Source: Bolinopsis microptera (Eukaryota > Ctenophora > Tentaculata > Lobata > Bolinopsidae). Taken from it: a stretch of 64,000 nt of DNA. The number at the start of each line of letters is the position of its first letter. Position 1 is the first letter of the stretch. Below the pieces are notes generated by a model, which was not told the DNA's origin, did not search any database, and saw only the letters and a list, made by a program, of their open reading frames with translations. The translations under genes were made by a program, and so were the position numbers. Positions 10,001 through 20,317 of the stretch are shown in pieces. The DNA is taken from contig NC_087072.1 in assembly GCF_026151205.1 (NCBI RefSeq), forward strand, positions 10,764,169 to 10,828,168, written 5' to 3'.

Positions 10001-11142
10001 TGGGTATTTTTTGTGAAAAACAAACTAGGACCAGTGACCGAACTTTTGAGGGGGTCCCGGACCCCAACCGCCAAATGGTACCCACGGGGCAGCCACGCCC
10101 ATATTTGGTCCAAATTAGGGCCAATTTAGCCAAATACCCTGAACATGCCCAAAACCCAGGTTTATGGTGCTCTACTTGCTCTAAAAATTTGGCGGCCAAA
10201 TTCTGAATTTTGCCATGCACATTTTGGAATTTGGCCGCCAAATTTTGTTGGAGGCCTAAATTAAAAATCGGCTTCCTAAAATAAGGTCGAAATGCGATTT
10301 AGAGTCGATTCCGAAAATTTCATGCAAAAATTTTGAAAACTGATTCGCAGTGCTCACATGTCACGGCCTGTACTGCGCGAACGACAGAAATATCTTGCTT
10401 CTGAAATTTTGGCTTTAGTAATTAAGAAATGCCTCCAGCTGCACCTAAGAATTTCTCAACAACTGTGGCTGTGTGCACGGCGTACTGTATATGTGGTTGA
10501 AATTGAAATTTGAATTTATTTATGAATATAACATTATGTATTGATTGTTTTGTGGTAAATACAAATTTTTCTTTCTTAAAAATTTTTTCTTTCTTGATTG
10601 AGTTATTTCCAAATTGATGAAATCAATTCCGCGAATATCGCGAACGAAGATACAAGCAATTTTGTTCATTTTTTGGGGTATTTTCGCCTTAGTATCCACA
10701 TTTAAACAGATATAAAGCTATAACTTACAGAGAATATGTAGTTTAGGCCTACCTTTCATATAAAGTTAGTCTAATCCAAAAATATTGATATTTGACCAAT
10801 TTATGGGACGAAATCTACCAAATTTGGTGCGTATGCCCAAATATGGGCATATGTGATATGGTTTTTGGCTCGTAACTCATTCATTTTTGTCCAATCTTGA
10901 TGACATTTCATATACGAGTTCAGGAGACCACCAGCTACAAGTAGAGTACCATAAACCTGGGTTTTGGGCATGTTCAGGGTATTTGGCTAAATTGACCCTA
11001 ATTTGGACCAAATATGGGCGTGGCTGCCCCGCGGGCACCGTTTGGCGGTTGGGGTCCGGGACACCCTCAAAAGTTCGGTCACTGGTCCTAGTTTGTTGGT
11101 CAACTGCTATCTTGAATTCAACTTTCACAAAAAAATACCCAC
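10001..11142. mobile_element. Fold-back element of about 1.14 kb with 200-bp arms
   Basis: The left arm (TGGGTATTTTTTGTGA, AAACTAGGACCAGTGACCG, CAGCCACGCCCATATTTGG, ACATGCCCAAAACCCAGG) is inverted on the right (CCTGGGTTTTGGGCATGT, CCAAATATGGGCGTGGCTG, CGGTCACTGGTCCTAGTTT, TCACAAAAAAATACCCA). Reading frames in both arms are mirror products of the same repeat, not genes. The centre (about 10250-10870) is AT-rich and unpaired. No target duplication is obvious. Confidence 0.8.
10184..10246. repeat. Perfect 20-bp-stem hairpin inside the fold-back
   Basis: AAAATTTGGCGGCCAAATTC at 10184-10203 pairs exactly with GAATTTGGCCGCCAAATTTT at 10227-10246 across a 23-base loop. It sits just inside the left arm of the 10001-11142 element and has no counterpart near the right arm. 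Confidence 0.85.
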
Positions 11143-11239
11143 AAAAAGTTCAAGAATGGTGTCGTGATCTTAATCAGTTAAGTGATATAGCATCATGCAT
11201 CAAGAGAACCTCATATAGCATACAGTGCATACGTGTATG

Positions 11240-12367
11240 GGCTTAGTAAAAGATGGAACTGTGTGTGCAGAACTACCCCAGGAGTGGCAGATAGGCTTAA
11301 TCCTCTGGAACAAGTAACACGTGATGAGTTTATCCCAGCTATAATCAACAGACTTTTTAGCTGCACTGATGAACTAAGGAACATAATGGCTCTACCGCCA
11401 AGATATGAATGATTAGGTATTCCAGTTATGATGGACATGGCAGATTGAGAGTACTATATTCTCCTGTAAAGCTACAAAACATCTAAAAGAAGCCATTCTC
11501 AAGCAGGTAGACAACTACACAGAGGACTGGAAACACAGCAGAACCCAGGAGCTTGAGTCAACACCACTGGCAAAGTTCATGTTCCAACTAGCTGCTGAGA
11601 AAGGGGCAAGTGCTTGGTTAACAGCACTACCTTTAAAAGAGTATGGATATCTGATGAATAAACAACAGTTCTCAGATGCAATAGCTCTCAGATATAACCT
11701 GAACTTAGAGGATAGCCCTAAGACATGTACGTGTGGCCAGAAATACTCTGCAAACCATGCGCTCATCTGCAAACTTGGTGGGTATGTGTCACTGCGGCAC
11801 AACTCGTTTAGAGACACCTTTGCAGAACTAATGAGAACTATGAAATACAAGGATGTGCAGACTGAGCCAGTTCTTCTTCCAGTTGATGGTTTAGAGTAAC
11901 CTCAGGGAACAGTCCTAGGAGACCAAGCTAGGCTGGACATTTCTGCAAGATCGATTTGGAATGCTTCAGAGAGGGCATATTTTGATGTAAGGGTATTCCA
12001 TGCCCCAGCCCCCTCCAATGCAAGCAAATCGATACCAGCAATGTACCAGTCCCATGAAAATGAGAAAAAACAGTGTTACAATGCAAGGGTTCTGGAAGTA
12101 CAGAAAGGAAGCTTCACGCCGTTAGTTTTCTCAGCGCCTGGTGGAATTGGTGGTGAAGCTGAAAGACTAGTAAAGAAGATGGCAGTAAGATGGAATACCA
12201 CACAGGGCAAAAGTATTCAGATGCTGTGGGAATTGGGATACATAAGGAAGCGCCTTCGTTTCGAAATCCTAAGAACAACAGTGATTTATCTACGGGAAGA
12301 CAGAGGTGCGAGAAAGAACTTTGTTGATATAAATAGTTTAGGTTTGAATTTGGAGCCACAAGGCTGA
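11240..12367 (+). pseudogene. Decayed retroelement polyprotein, C-terminal part
   Basis: Broken frames recover a recognisable protein tail: TRDEFIPAIINRLFS with IMALPPRYE, then (11579-11899) AAEKGASAWLTALPLKEYGY and TCTCGQKYSANHALICKLGG with RHNSFRDTFAELM, then a segment ending VRVFHAPAPSN, and (12041-12367) KQCYNARVLEV and SFTPLVFSAPGGIGGEA. Proteins with AEKGAS.WLT, C.CG..F...HAL.C..GG and FTPLVFS..GG in this order recur as uncharacterised retroelement C-terminal regions in cnidarian and other aquatic-invertebrate genomes, from recalled sequence similarity. Several in-frame stops and frameshifts make it a pseudogene. Confidence 0.72.
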
Positions 12368-12383
12368 AGGCCAAGGTCGATTT

Positions 12384-12460
12384 TCAAATTTGTCTCCCAA
12401 TATTTGAGATGGGGGACATATTGATTTTTTGAAGGGTTGTTTTTATATAGGGTCATGGTG
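12384..12460. repeat. Dispersed repeat, inverted copy of 7738-7800
   Basis: TCCCAATATTTGAGATGGGG and the following AAGGGTTGTTTTTATATAGG match the reverse complement of 7738-7800 at about 90%. The two copies are 4.6 kb apart in opposite orientation and bracket the repeat cluster. Confidence 0.7.
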
Positions 12461-12710
12461 ACAATTATGTGTATATTGTTTGAATAATTTACTTTTAAAA
12501 AACATCTAGCCCTAGGAACCTCCTGTATTACATTATAACATACATTGGCCAAACTTAACCCCTCCAAAAGTGTAGTTGTGGCCTTTAATTTTCATTCCCT
12601 CATTGACCATATGAATTGGTAGGTTCGTGATCTCATCACTCGAACAAATGCTTTTGACTAACTTATATAATTACTGCAGGGTCAGGTTTCATGACAGATC
12701 TGTCGACAAA

Positions 12711-14414
12711 ATGGCCCTTAATCAGGTGAGTGTCCCTACTGACTTTGGAAGACGGCACATTGGAGCTCCAAGTGATGGAGACCTTACCTTCAACCTCGGA
12801 GAGGGGGTTAAGACAATAAAAGCTGACTCAAACATTCTGTCCCTGAACAGTCCTGTAATCCATCACTTGACCACAGAACTTCAGCAGACGTGCCTGGAAG
12901 CAGATGATTTCAGTAGGGAGGCAGTGGATTGTTTCATCGAGGCTTGCTATACGGGGAAAGTGGAGGCATTGAACCAGGACAACTTCAGAGACGTGAACAA
13001 GATGGGTCACGTATTTCAGGTTGACTGGCTGAGTGCCAAATGTAATGAGTACTTTGTAGCATATGTGGAGGGATTGAGTAACTGGTCCGCAAGCTACTTG
13101 GATATTTTGTTTGCGGTAAGTGAGGCACTTTATGTAGTGATTGCTATCAAGAAAAATGAGTTCTACGATGTTGCAGTTACGAAGTTGAGCTCCATTTCTA
13201 CATTTGCTAGGAACAATTTCGTTAAACAGTACCTTCCTGATATCACATCATCTTCTAAACTTCAACTAGATTTTTGTGTGGCTGTAGTTAAATCTGATGT
13301 TCAAGTTTTGGCGGAGCTACTGGCAAAGCATCTCAAGGAGAGAGGTTATGGTAGTTTTGGTGAAAACTGCAAATATCTTCTGACTCAAATTGATTTGCAG
13401 AATTCTGAGGGAAGAGTTCTTGATATTCACTCGAAATTATTTGCTGTGTTAGAGGATCTAGAAAGTAGCACTGATACTGACCTGAAACTTCTTCGATATC
13501 TGTACAAGCAGAATTCTAAGCAGAATTCTAAGCAGATCGAGCAGCTTTCTGAGAAGTCTCACAAAGACTTAACACTTCTTCACTATAAATACGAGCAACT
13601 TTCCGATCAGTACAAGCAGTCTGAAAGCAACTCTAAACTGCTCCAAAGTCGGCCTTTACTTAATTCTCTTGGCTTCACATCTCTTCCGATATATTATGAT
13701 GACCGAATCAATTTGATATTTGAGAAGCTAGCTACAAGTCTTGAAGTAGATTCCATGTATTCATTGTTTGATGCCTTGTGGACTACTATCATTCATCATT
13801 GGGATGTTATTCCAACACATGAGGAACTCTTAGCTGTAAAAAAGAAACGAGGTTGGGGTAAGATGAACCGGCGTTACCTTGAAAGGATCTATAAATGTTA
13901 TCATCGGTCAAGGGATTTGGTTGATATTTTCATGGAATCTGACGAGCTAGTTTCAAGGGAGACTGAATTAAAAACTACTGCTATCTGTGAATATCCTGCC
14001 TCTCAGTTTGTAGACCAATTCTTTCTCTGTAACAAGGATATTAGGTTTTCCATCAATGGTGAGCAATTTGTGCTATCAATAACAACTGCACATGATACAG
14101 CTGAACAACCAGATAAATTTTGTGCAAAATGGCATTCGTTTGGAAGAAAGTGTCACCTCCAGTTTGCTTTAGAAATCGGAACACTATTCCCAATTACGTG
14201 GTTTGGTCAACCGACCTGGAAAAGCACTATAGAAGATGGAGTATCTACTAATGAATGGGAATGGGGAAATGTTTATTTCAGAATCCCCTCGGTCCTTTCC
14301 AAATCTAGAGTCAACTCGTATTTTAGTATTGGTTCTTTTATTTGTGGACAGACGGATTGCTGCCGCATAGGTAAAGACAATTTATGCAGACTTGTCGTCT
14401 TTGAAATTAATTAG
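12711..14414 (+). CDS. Single-exon BTB-domain protein (intact copy 1)
   Basis: The start is set at ATG 12711 (MALNQVSVPTDFGRRHIG). The degenerate paralogue at 18350 begins with the same ATGGCCCTCAAT context, although the frame is open further upstream. The product is about 567 residues. Residues about 20-115 look like a BTB/POZ fold: GDLTFNLGEG, IKADSNILSLNSPVI, AVDCFIEACYTGKVE, VFQVDWLSAKCNEYF. A central region (about 125-260) resembles a BACK-like helical segment. Residues about 260-320 are a Lys/Gln/Ser-rich probable coiled coil containing a short duplicated unit (QNSKQNSKQ). The C-terminal 200 residues (RFSINGEQFVLSI, LFPITWFGQP, NLCRLVVFEIN) are conserved in the two broken paralogues but I do not recognise them. 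BTB proteins often act as cullin-3 adaptors or scaffolds. No introns are apparent. Confidence 0.85.
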   Translation: MALNQVSVPTDFGRRHIGAPSDGDLTFNLGEGVKTIKADSNILSLNSPVIHHLTTELQQTCLEADDFSREAVDCFIEACYTGKVEALNQDNFRDVNKMGHVFQVDWLSAKCNEYFVAYVEGLSNWSASYLDILFAVSEALYVVIAIKKNEFYDVAVTKLSSISTFARNNFVKQYLPDITSSSKLQLDFCVAVVKSDVQVLAELLAKHLKERGYGSFGENCKYLLTQIDLQNSEGRVLDIHSKLFAVLEDLESSTDTDLKLLRYLYKQNSKQNSKQIEQLSEKSHKDLTLLHYKYEQLSDQYKQSESNSKLLQSRPLLNSLGFTSLPIYYDDRINLIFEKLATSLEVDSMYSLFDALWTTIIHHWDVIPTHEELLAVKKKRGWGKMNRRYLERIYKCYHRSRDLVDIFMESDELVSRETELKTTAICEYPASQFVDQFFLCNKDIRFSINGEQFVLSITTAHDTAEQPDKFCAKWHSFGRKCHLQFALEIGTLFPITWFGQPTWKSTIEDGVSTNEWEWGNVYFRIPSVLSKSRVNSYFSIGSFICGQTDCCRIGKDNLCRLVVFEIN

Positions 14415-15319
14415 TAATAGTATCAGCGTAAGTTGATACGTTTACTAGTTGATTATACTGTTCTTATACACAAGTAGTCGGCTTAATACTTCCCTCGTAA
14501 TTTTACGTTAGTCATATTAGTTATTATATATCAGCTACACTATAAGGTCTACCCTATCCTTAGAGTGGTTGATTATCTTTTTTATCTTTGCTCCGTATAG
14601 CTGACGTTGCGAGTTGAGCTCCATTTCTACATTTAATAGGAACAATTTCGTTAAACAGTACCTTCCTGATATCACATCATCTACTAAACTTCAACTAGAT
14701 TTTTGTCTGGCTGTAGTTAAATCTGATGTTCAAGTTTTGGCGGAGCTACTGGCAAAGCATCTCAAGGTGAGAGGTTATGGTAGTTTTGATGAAAACTGCA
14801 AATATCTTCTGACTCAAATTGATTTGCAGAATTCTGAGGGAAGAGTTCTTGATATTCACTCGAACTTATTTGCTGTGTTAGAGGATCTAGAAAGTAGCAC
14901 TGATGCTGATTTTATTTGTATAAAGTACACGCGAAATGCTAAGCAAAGTCAGATCAGTATATTACCAATTCCTCTCAACCACAAAACGTATAGAAAATAT
15001 TGTGACGTAGTCAGTAGGGTTGCCATTATCAGTACCAAATTTTTTATCGCGATAATCGATAATTTTTTCAAAATTATCGCGATAATATCGGTTATCGGCG
15101 ATAAATTTGGCAATATAATTGAAGTAATATTTGTATGCACTCTGCATACTTGAATTATGCTCATGTGTTATGTTGCATCTTGTGATGATTACTTTGTTAA
15201 AGAATCAATTGCAATATTGCCCTTTTATTTAACAAGCCCATATTTCATACTCATAGACAAAATATGTTCTTAAAGACTTATTGCTTCTAGCAAAATTTAA
15301 AAAAGAAATCAGCATATCT

Positions 15320-15857
15320 CACTTTAGTGAGGAGCCTATTTGAGCATTGCTCGGTTATATGGAGACCAGTCACAAAATCCCAGATAAGCAAGCTGGAGGG
15401 CCTCCAAAAGCGTGCTATTAAGTGGATTCTTCACGAGGAGTATATGAGTTATCCACCATCCACATACATTCAAAAATGCAGACAGCTGAAGATTATGCCG
15501 ATTGAAGACCGCTTTGACTTCTTGGATCTCATCTTCTTCTTTAAAATTGTGAAGCAACATATACCTGTCACTTTACCCTCATATTTGCAACCATTTCAAG
15601 GCCACTCAAGGCTCAGAAATAGTCACATGGACTCTCTATGTTTTGTAAGCTCTATCTCACCTCGAGCAAGCTCCAACGCTTTTGCCAAGAATTTCTTCTA
15701 TAGGACCCACACTAAGTGGAATCACATTCCTCTAGATATCCGTGAGATAGAGAGTATCACTGATTTTAAAAGTAAACTTTCCACTTACATGTGGGGGAAA
15801 ATTATCCCGGTGGATTCGGACTCTGAACTTGACTATTCAATAGAAACAAATCCGTAA
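15320..15857 (+). pseudogene. 3' end of a CR1/Jockey-like LINE nested in the hAT element
   Basis: The frame contains SLFEHCSVIWRPVTKSQISK, LEGLQKRAIKWIL and RTHTKWNHIPLDIRE, and ends about residue 176 at ETNP and a stop at 15855-15857. This is the conserved tail of reverse-transcriptase ORFs, and the SxFEHCxxxWRP...LExxQKRxIKWIL stretch matches the LINE at the right edge of the window (63855-63960). A 5'-truncated copy is the usual product of LINE retrotransposition. A probable 3' untranslated region continues to an AATAAA near 16182. Confidence 0.85.
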
Positions 15858-16494
15858 AATAGTTTATTCAAGATTATCTATTCTTGCTGTCTGCATTCAC
15901 ATATTTCTCAATTTCATCTCACAGCACAATATTTTATGAATTGATTGAATGGGTGTGTGATTTTGTTTAAAGTAACTTATTACAATTTTATAAGGGCCCA
16001 TGCTTGTGCAGGAGCTGCATTTGCACTCAATATCTGTGTTTTGGTGACCCTCAGGTCCTTTGGTTACATACATTTTGTCCGAGACAATTTCAACTTTGAC
16101 AATCCATGCTTAGAGGACAATATTATATTTAACTAATTCATTGTGTAAACTTGTATGTAATTGACTGATTTGAAAGATTTCAATAAAAAATATGCACGAC
16201 GTATTTATTTGATAGTATCAGTTTCCTGCCTGTTAGCTGTGAACAGATCTATCTCCCGAGCAAGGGTATCTGTCCTTGCTACCGTAGTCGAATCGCTGCC
16301 CTAATGTAGGTCTGATAATTCTTTTGTCAGCGGGATAGGATTGGAATCTGGCATCTGAAGTTGTAGGAGTCCAACGATACGAAGTGAAGGTTCTTTCTCT
16401 TGGCATATCGTGTACGTAGCTTATCGAGAAGGGTTCGAGAAAGTGGCGAGTCTTATATTTCAGATATCTTCTAGCTTTACTTGCTGTCAATAAA

Positions 16495-16770
16495 CTAAAT
16501 AATCACTTCTGCTTGAGCGAGCTTGCTGTCTCTTTTACACAAAGACTCAGTTACAATCTTGAACGGTGCGAGAGTCTTGGTAATGTCTTTAGCTAACTCA
16601 GTCTCTTCTACATCCAGTTTTAGATTGCCTAGCTCCAAGTCATCTAAAATTCTGTGCACTGCATAAGTTATCCGGTCATATCTCTCCAACATACTGCACA
16701 GCGAGCTCCAACGGGTTTTGTAGTTTCGTTGCAGTCTGAGTTCCTTTTCGTGCAATTCAACAAACAACAA
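16495..16770 (-). pseudogene. hAT transposase fragment
   Basis: The 91-residue minus-strand frame contains KTRWSSLCSMLERYDRI and LAKDITKTLAPFKIVTESL. This pattern (TRW.S...ML.R......I ... L.PF...T..L) is characteristic of the catalytic-domain region of hAT transposases (ZBED-like). The rest of the transposase is missing or too decayed to see, so the element is not autonomous. Confidence 0.82.
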
Positions 16771-17910
16771 TAACTACGTCTGACCATACAACCTCCAAGT
16801 TACCTACTAGATGCGATAACGCAACATTTCAATGTTCACTTCCACAAATTCATACACACTACACAGTACACACTACACAGCACGTCAGCAGACCATCACA
16901 CTGAAAATTATGCTAGCACTGAGTTTTAACTTAACAAACAGAGAAATAGATTCGAAAAATATGTTGAATTTTGGCCATGTTACCCTTTAAATAAACATTT
17001 GTTGATTATCGCGATAATTCTCGAAAATTATCGCGATAATCGATAACGATTTTTGGGAAATTATCGCCGATAATTATCGGCCGATAATATCGGTTGGCAA
17101 CCCTAGTAGTCAGATGGTGAAACAATGTTTGAAAAAATGGCCTCCAGTTCTGAAGTGAATTCAATATATTCGTTTTTTGATGCTCTTTGGTGTTCAGAAA
17201 TTTGTTACCACAGTTCAAAGCCTTTACTCCGTATTATGCTAGAGGAGAGGAGAAACCAGAATTAATACAACAGACCGTAGCTGTGAAGGAGGAAAGAGGA
17301 TGGGGTAAGATAAACCACGATTACCTGAGAGGATATATACTGGATTCAGTAGGACAAGAGGATATGGTCAAAAGTTTCAGAAATACTGAGGAGCTTGTTT
17401 CAAGTGAAACAAAGTTAAGAACAACAATTATCTATGAATACTCTGTTTCTGAATTTGGGAAACGAATCTTTAAATTCGCAATGACAGTGATATTCGATTT
17501 ATCGTCAATGGAGAGCAATTCATGCTGTCTATAACAGCTGCAAAATATACTGAGGCGGACAAGTTCAGTGCGAAATGGTACTCACTAGGTAGGAAGTGCA
17601 AACTTCATTTTGCTTTAGAAGCAAAAGTTTCTTATCTATCTGAAGAATGGAGACTATTCCCCATCACCTGGTTTGGTGCTCCTAGCTGTGGTATCACTGA
17701 TAGGTATTGGAACTGACTGGGGAATATGCGGTTTCATGAGCAAGCTAGAGATATGCCTGGGACGACGGGCGATTTGGGCGGAGTGATACTATTGTCAGAT
17801 GGGAAAAGATTTGTTTTACAAAAGAAGGGTACAGATCAACAGAAGAGGAGGATAACTTTAAAATCCTTGATGATGCGTTGTGCAGGCTTGTAGCATTTGA
17901 AATCAATTAG

Positions 17911-18349
17911 TTCCCTCAACGAACACCTCTTGATAGAACTTTGAATAACAACTCTCGATGGTTTGTATTACTTAATCTTACGAGTTACGACATACTTCTA
18001 TAAACTCAATCTCTGCTTTGTGTTTCACCTCCTTCCATGCCTCATTTAAAAATTTCTTCAGATATTTCTCATCTTTTTATGACCCTGTCATTCACCCAGT
18101 CTTCAACCTTGTTCACCTTGTTTTGCTAAAACATGTTATATCAATTATTCTTACATTTGATCGAAAAAAGATTGGTTTTACTTTAGTATCAAAATTTCGC
18201 CTGTATTCTAAAATCGTTTTAATTTTATAAAATTCTGCCGCTCTTGTGTTGAAAAAAGCCTTGTGTTGAAAAAAAGCCTTGTGTTGAAAAAAACCTTTTA
18301 CCCACAGTTAATGTCAATACTTTACCAGGGTTAGAAGAGTCTTCATAAC
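17911..18349. other. Spacer between BTB copies 2 and 3
   Basis: AT-rich, with no gene supported. A short imperfect repeat (CCTTGTGTTGAAAAAAG) occurs about three times at 18242-18295, just upstream of the copy-3 start. Confidence 0.45.
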
Positions 18350-19068
18350 ATGGCCCTCAATAAAGTTCAGGCTGACTTTGGAAGACGCCACATTGGAGAT
18401 CCTAGTGATGGAGACCTTACTTTCAACCTCGGACAGAACTTCACCAGGTTGAGTGACTGAGTGCTAAATGTAAAGAGTGAAACACCTTGAAAAGAGCCGC
18501 TATATGGTAGTTTTTATGAAAATTGTAGATAATATCCTCTAAGCCAAACTGATTTGAAGAGTTCCGAAGGACGAATTTTTGATGTTCATTCCAAATTATT
18601 TGCTGTTCTGGACAACCTTGCCGGTTTCCGCCGGCTCACGGAGTTTTTTCAGACTTGTCCAAGAATCTGATAAGCTTCAAGGAACAAGGGTTAAAAACCA
18701 CCACTATCTGTAAATATCCTGCTTCTGAGTTTGTGGAGAATATCTTTAGCAGTAACAAGGATATAAAGTTTCTCGTCAACGGTGAGCAGTTTGTGATATC
18801 ATGCTATCAAAATAACAACTGCAAAGTACATATAGGTAGTGACACTGATAAATTCATTGCAAGATGGTGGATTGTGGACGAAAGCTTAAGCTACACGTTG
18901 GAAAGTATGTACAAATATGCTGGGATATGGGAAATATTTCTCATCACATGGTCCTTAGCAGAAGCAGCAGCATGTGCAGACACCACGGTAACTTGCGATT
19001 TCATTGGTAAACTGTGGAACTGGGAAACGTTTTATTTTCACAAGGGTGAATCATACAGATATAATATA
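18350..19068 (+). pseudogene. BTB paralogue copy 3, degenerate
   Basis: It begins ATGGCCCTCAATAAAG like copy 1, with DFGRRHIGDPSDGDLTFNLG readable in frame, but most of the BTB domain has been deleted by about 18450. Later pieces (LKTTTICKYPASEFVENIF, DIKFLVNGEQFVIS, a DTDKFIARW segment, an ITW... segment and a final WNWETFYFHKGES) match the C-terminal region of copy 1 with frameshifts. It is a third, more decayed member of the tandem array. Confidence 0.78.
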
Positions 19069-20317
19069 TGAAATGAAATGAGCTATTTATATCCCGCTAT
19101 ATCAAAAACACAAGGAAGGTGGTTAACCATGTCAGAGCGGCTGACTGTGAGTGATGTGAGCAAAAGTGTAAATGTGAGCAAAAGTATAATTGAGGTGATT
19201 CATATATAATATAATATAATAATATGAAAAAATTTTGGACTTTTTAATTTATTATTCAATTTTTCAATGTTTCAACGGATTTCAAAGTTTTTCAAAACGA
19301 GTCTGTACTTGAAGGTATTTGATTTTAATTGAATGTATTCAGATCAGGTATTTAAATGCATGGTACTCATAATATAATTTTGTCGTAATTTATGGTGGGT
19401 TGTGGTGGGGAGGTAATCCATATCATATCGCTTAAAATATTGCACAAGAAAGTCTGTAGAAAGTTCAACGAGGTTGAAAAATTTTAGCAACGTTTTGTAA
19501 AACAACATTATTAGCTTATTATTTAAGCTTTTTTATGCCTATTTCAAGAGTTATATCAGTTTTCGTAGAGATAATATGGATCACCTCCCGCAATTGCCCA
19601 CGTTTTATGTCGAAAGTTATATTATATGCAAGTCACAAAGATAAAGATATTGAAAGCAGTGAGCGAGTGGCTACTAGCTGGATATTTTCTGCCTGAAAAC
19701 TTCATGGTGAGGTTATAAGATAACCAGTGATCCACCAAAGATTACTGAACCAATTATGAACCTCTTCTTCCTTTCTTTACGGTAATTTCGGATCAGCCGG
19801 TTTCAAAGAATGTAAAAACAAATGGTTGCACAGTACATGACTTTTCGTCCACAGATGGCACGTAAATTCTCTTATCTGGAAACATGATACCGTCTCAGAC
19901 TAACAAATTAACGTTATACTCAGTCAGCCGAGCCTCATCTTTCAATCTCTTTTGTTTGCTACATATAGATATCTGATGATTTATCAGTATCATCTTCCCT
20001 TCATGGTTGATTGTTAACTAGAATGTGTGTTTGATTGATGAATATGATCACAAGAATTTGTCGTGATAAGAAAATGTGATGGAACGCGTGACAGTCGAAT
20101 CAAAGTTTATTGAACAAAGTTTGGCATCGTTCTTGCATTTCAATTTCATTTATTTGCGCGCGCTAGTTTATCTTTGAATCGGCTAGTATTTACGTGAGAA
20201 GTGTTGTGTGTAAATTTCTGAGCCGTTTCCGGACCAGACTTCAATACCTCAAAGTTACATGTTCTATACAAACAAATCACAATAAAGTGTTAATTAACCG
20301 CTCTAACTGTCCCAGAC
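19069..20317. other. Noncoding, upstream of the zinc-finger/ankyrin gene
   Basis: No coding sequence is supported. It contains a (TATAA)n-like patch near 19200-19220, a repeated GTGAGCAAAAGT motif at 19150-19190, and presumably the promoter and 5' untranslated region of the plus-strand gene starting at 20318. Confidence 0.45.

Larger units (their letters stand above)
15015..17105. mobile_element. hAT-like DNA transposon with 8-bp target duplication GTAGTCAG
   Basis: The ends are inverted: TAGGGTTGCCA at 15015 and TGGCAACCCTA ending at 17105. They are directly flanked by GTAGTCAG at 15007-15014 and again at 17106-17113. An 8-bp duplication and this TIR style are hAT hallmarks. Subterminal ATTATCGCGATAATCGATAA-type motifs recur at both ends (15045-15110 and 17005-17095) and are probably transposase-binding repeats. 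The element contains a minus-strand transposase remnant (16495-16770) and a nested non-LTR tail (15320-15857). It interrupts BTB copy 2. Confidence 0.92.
14605..17910 (+). pseudogene. BTB paralogue copy 2, 5'-truncated and split by a hAT element
   Basis: 14605-15000 is nearly identical to the middle of copy 1 (shared SISTFNRNNFVKQYLPDITS; only scattered base differences) but lacks the BTB domain. After the hAT insertion (15015-17105) homology resumes at about 17114 with EERGWGKINHDYLRG, continues as FITAAKYTEADKFSAKW-type and LFPITWFGAP segments in shifted frames, and ends at CRLVAFEIN followed by a stop at 17908-17910. The 3' half is clearly more diverged from copy 1 than the 5' half. Loss of the BTB domain, frameshifts and insertion make it non-functional. 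Confidence 0.8.

Noticed and set aside
9984-11246. Several 68-119-codon open frames on both strands
   Set aside because: They are mirror translations of the inverted arms of one fold-back element.
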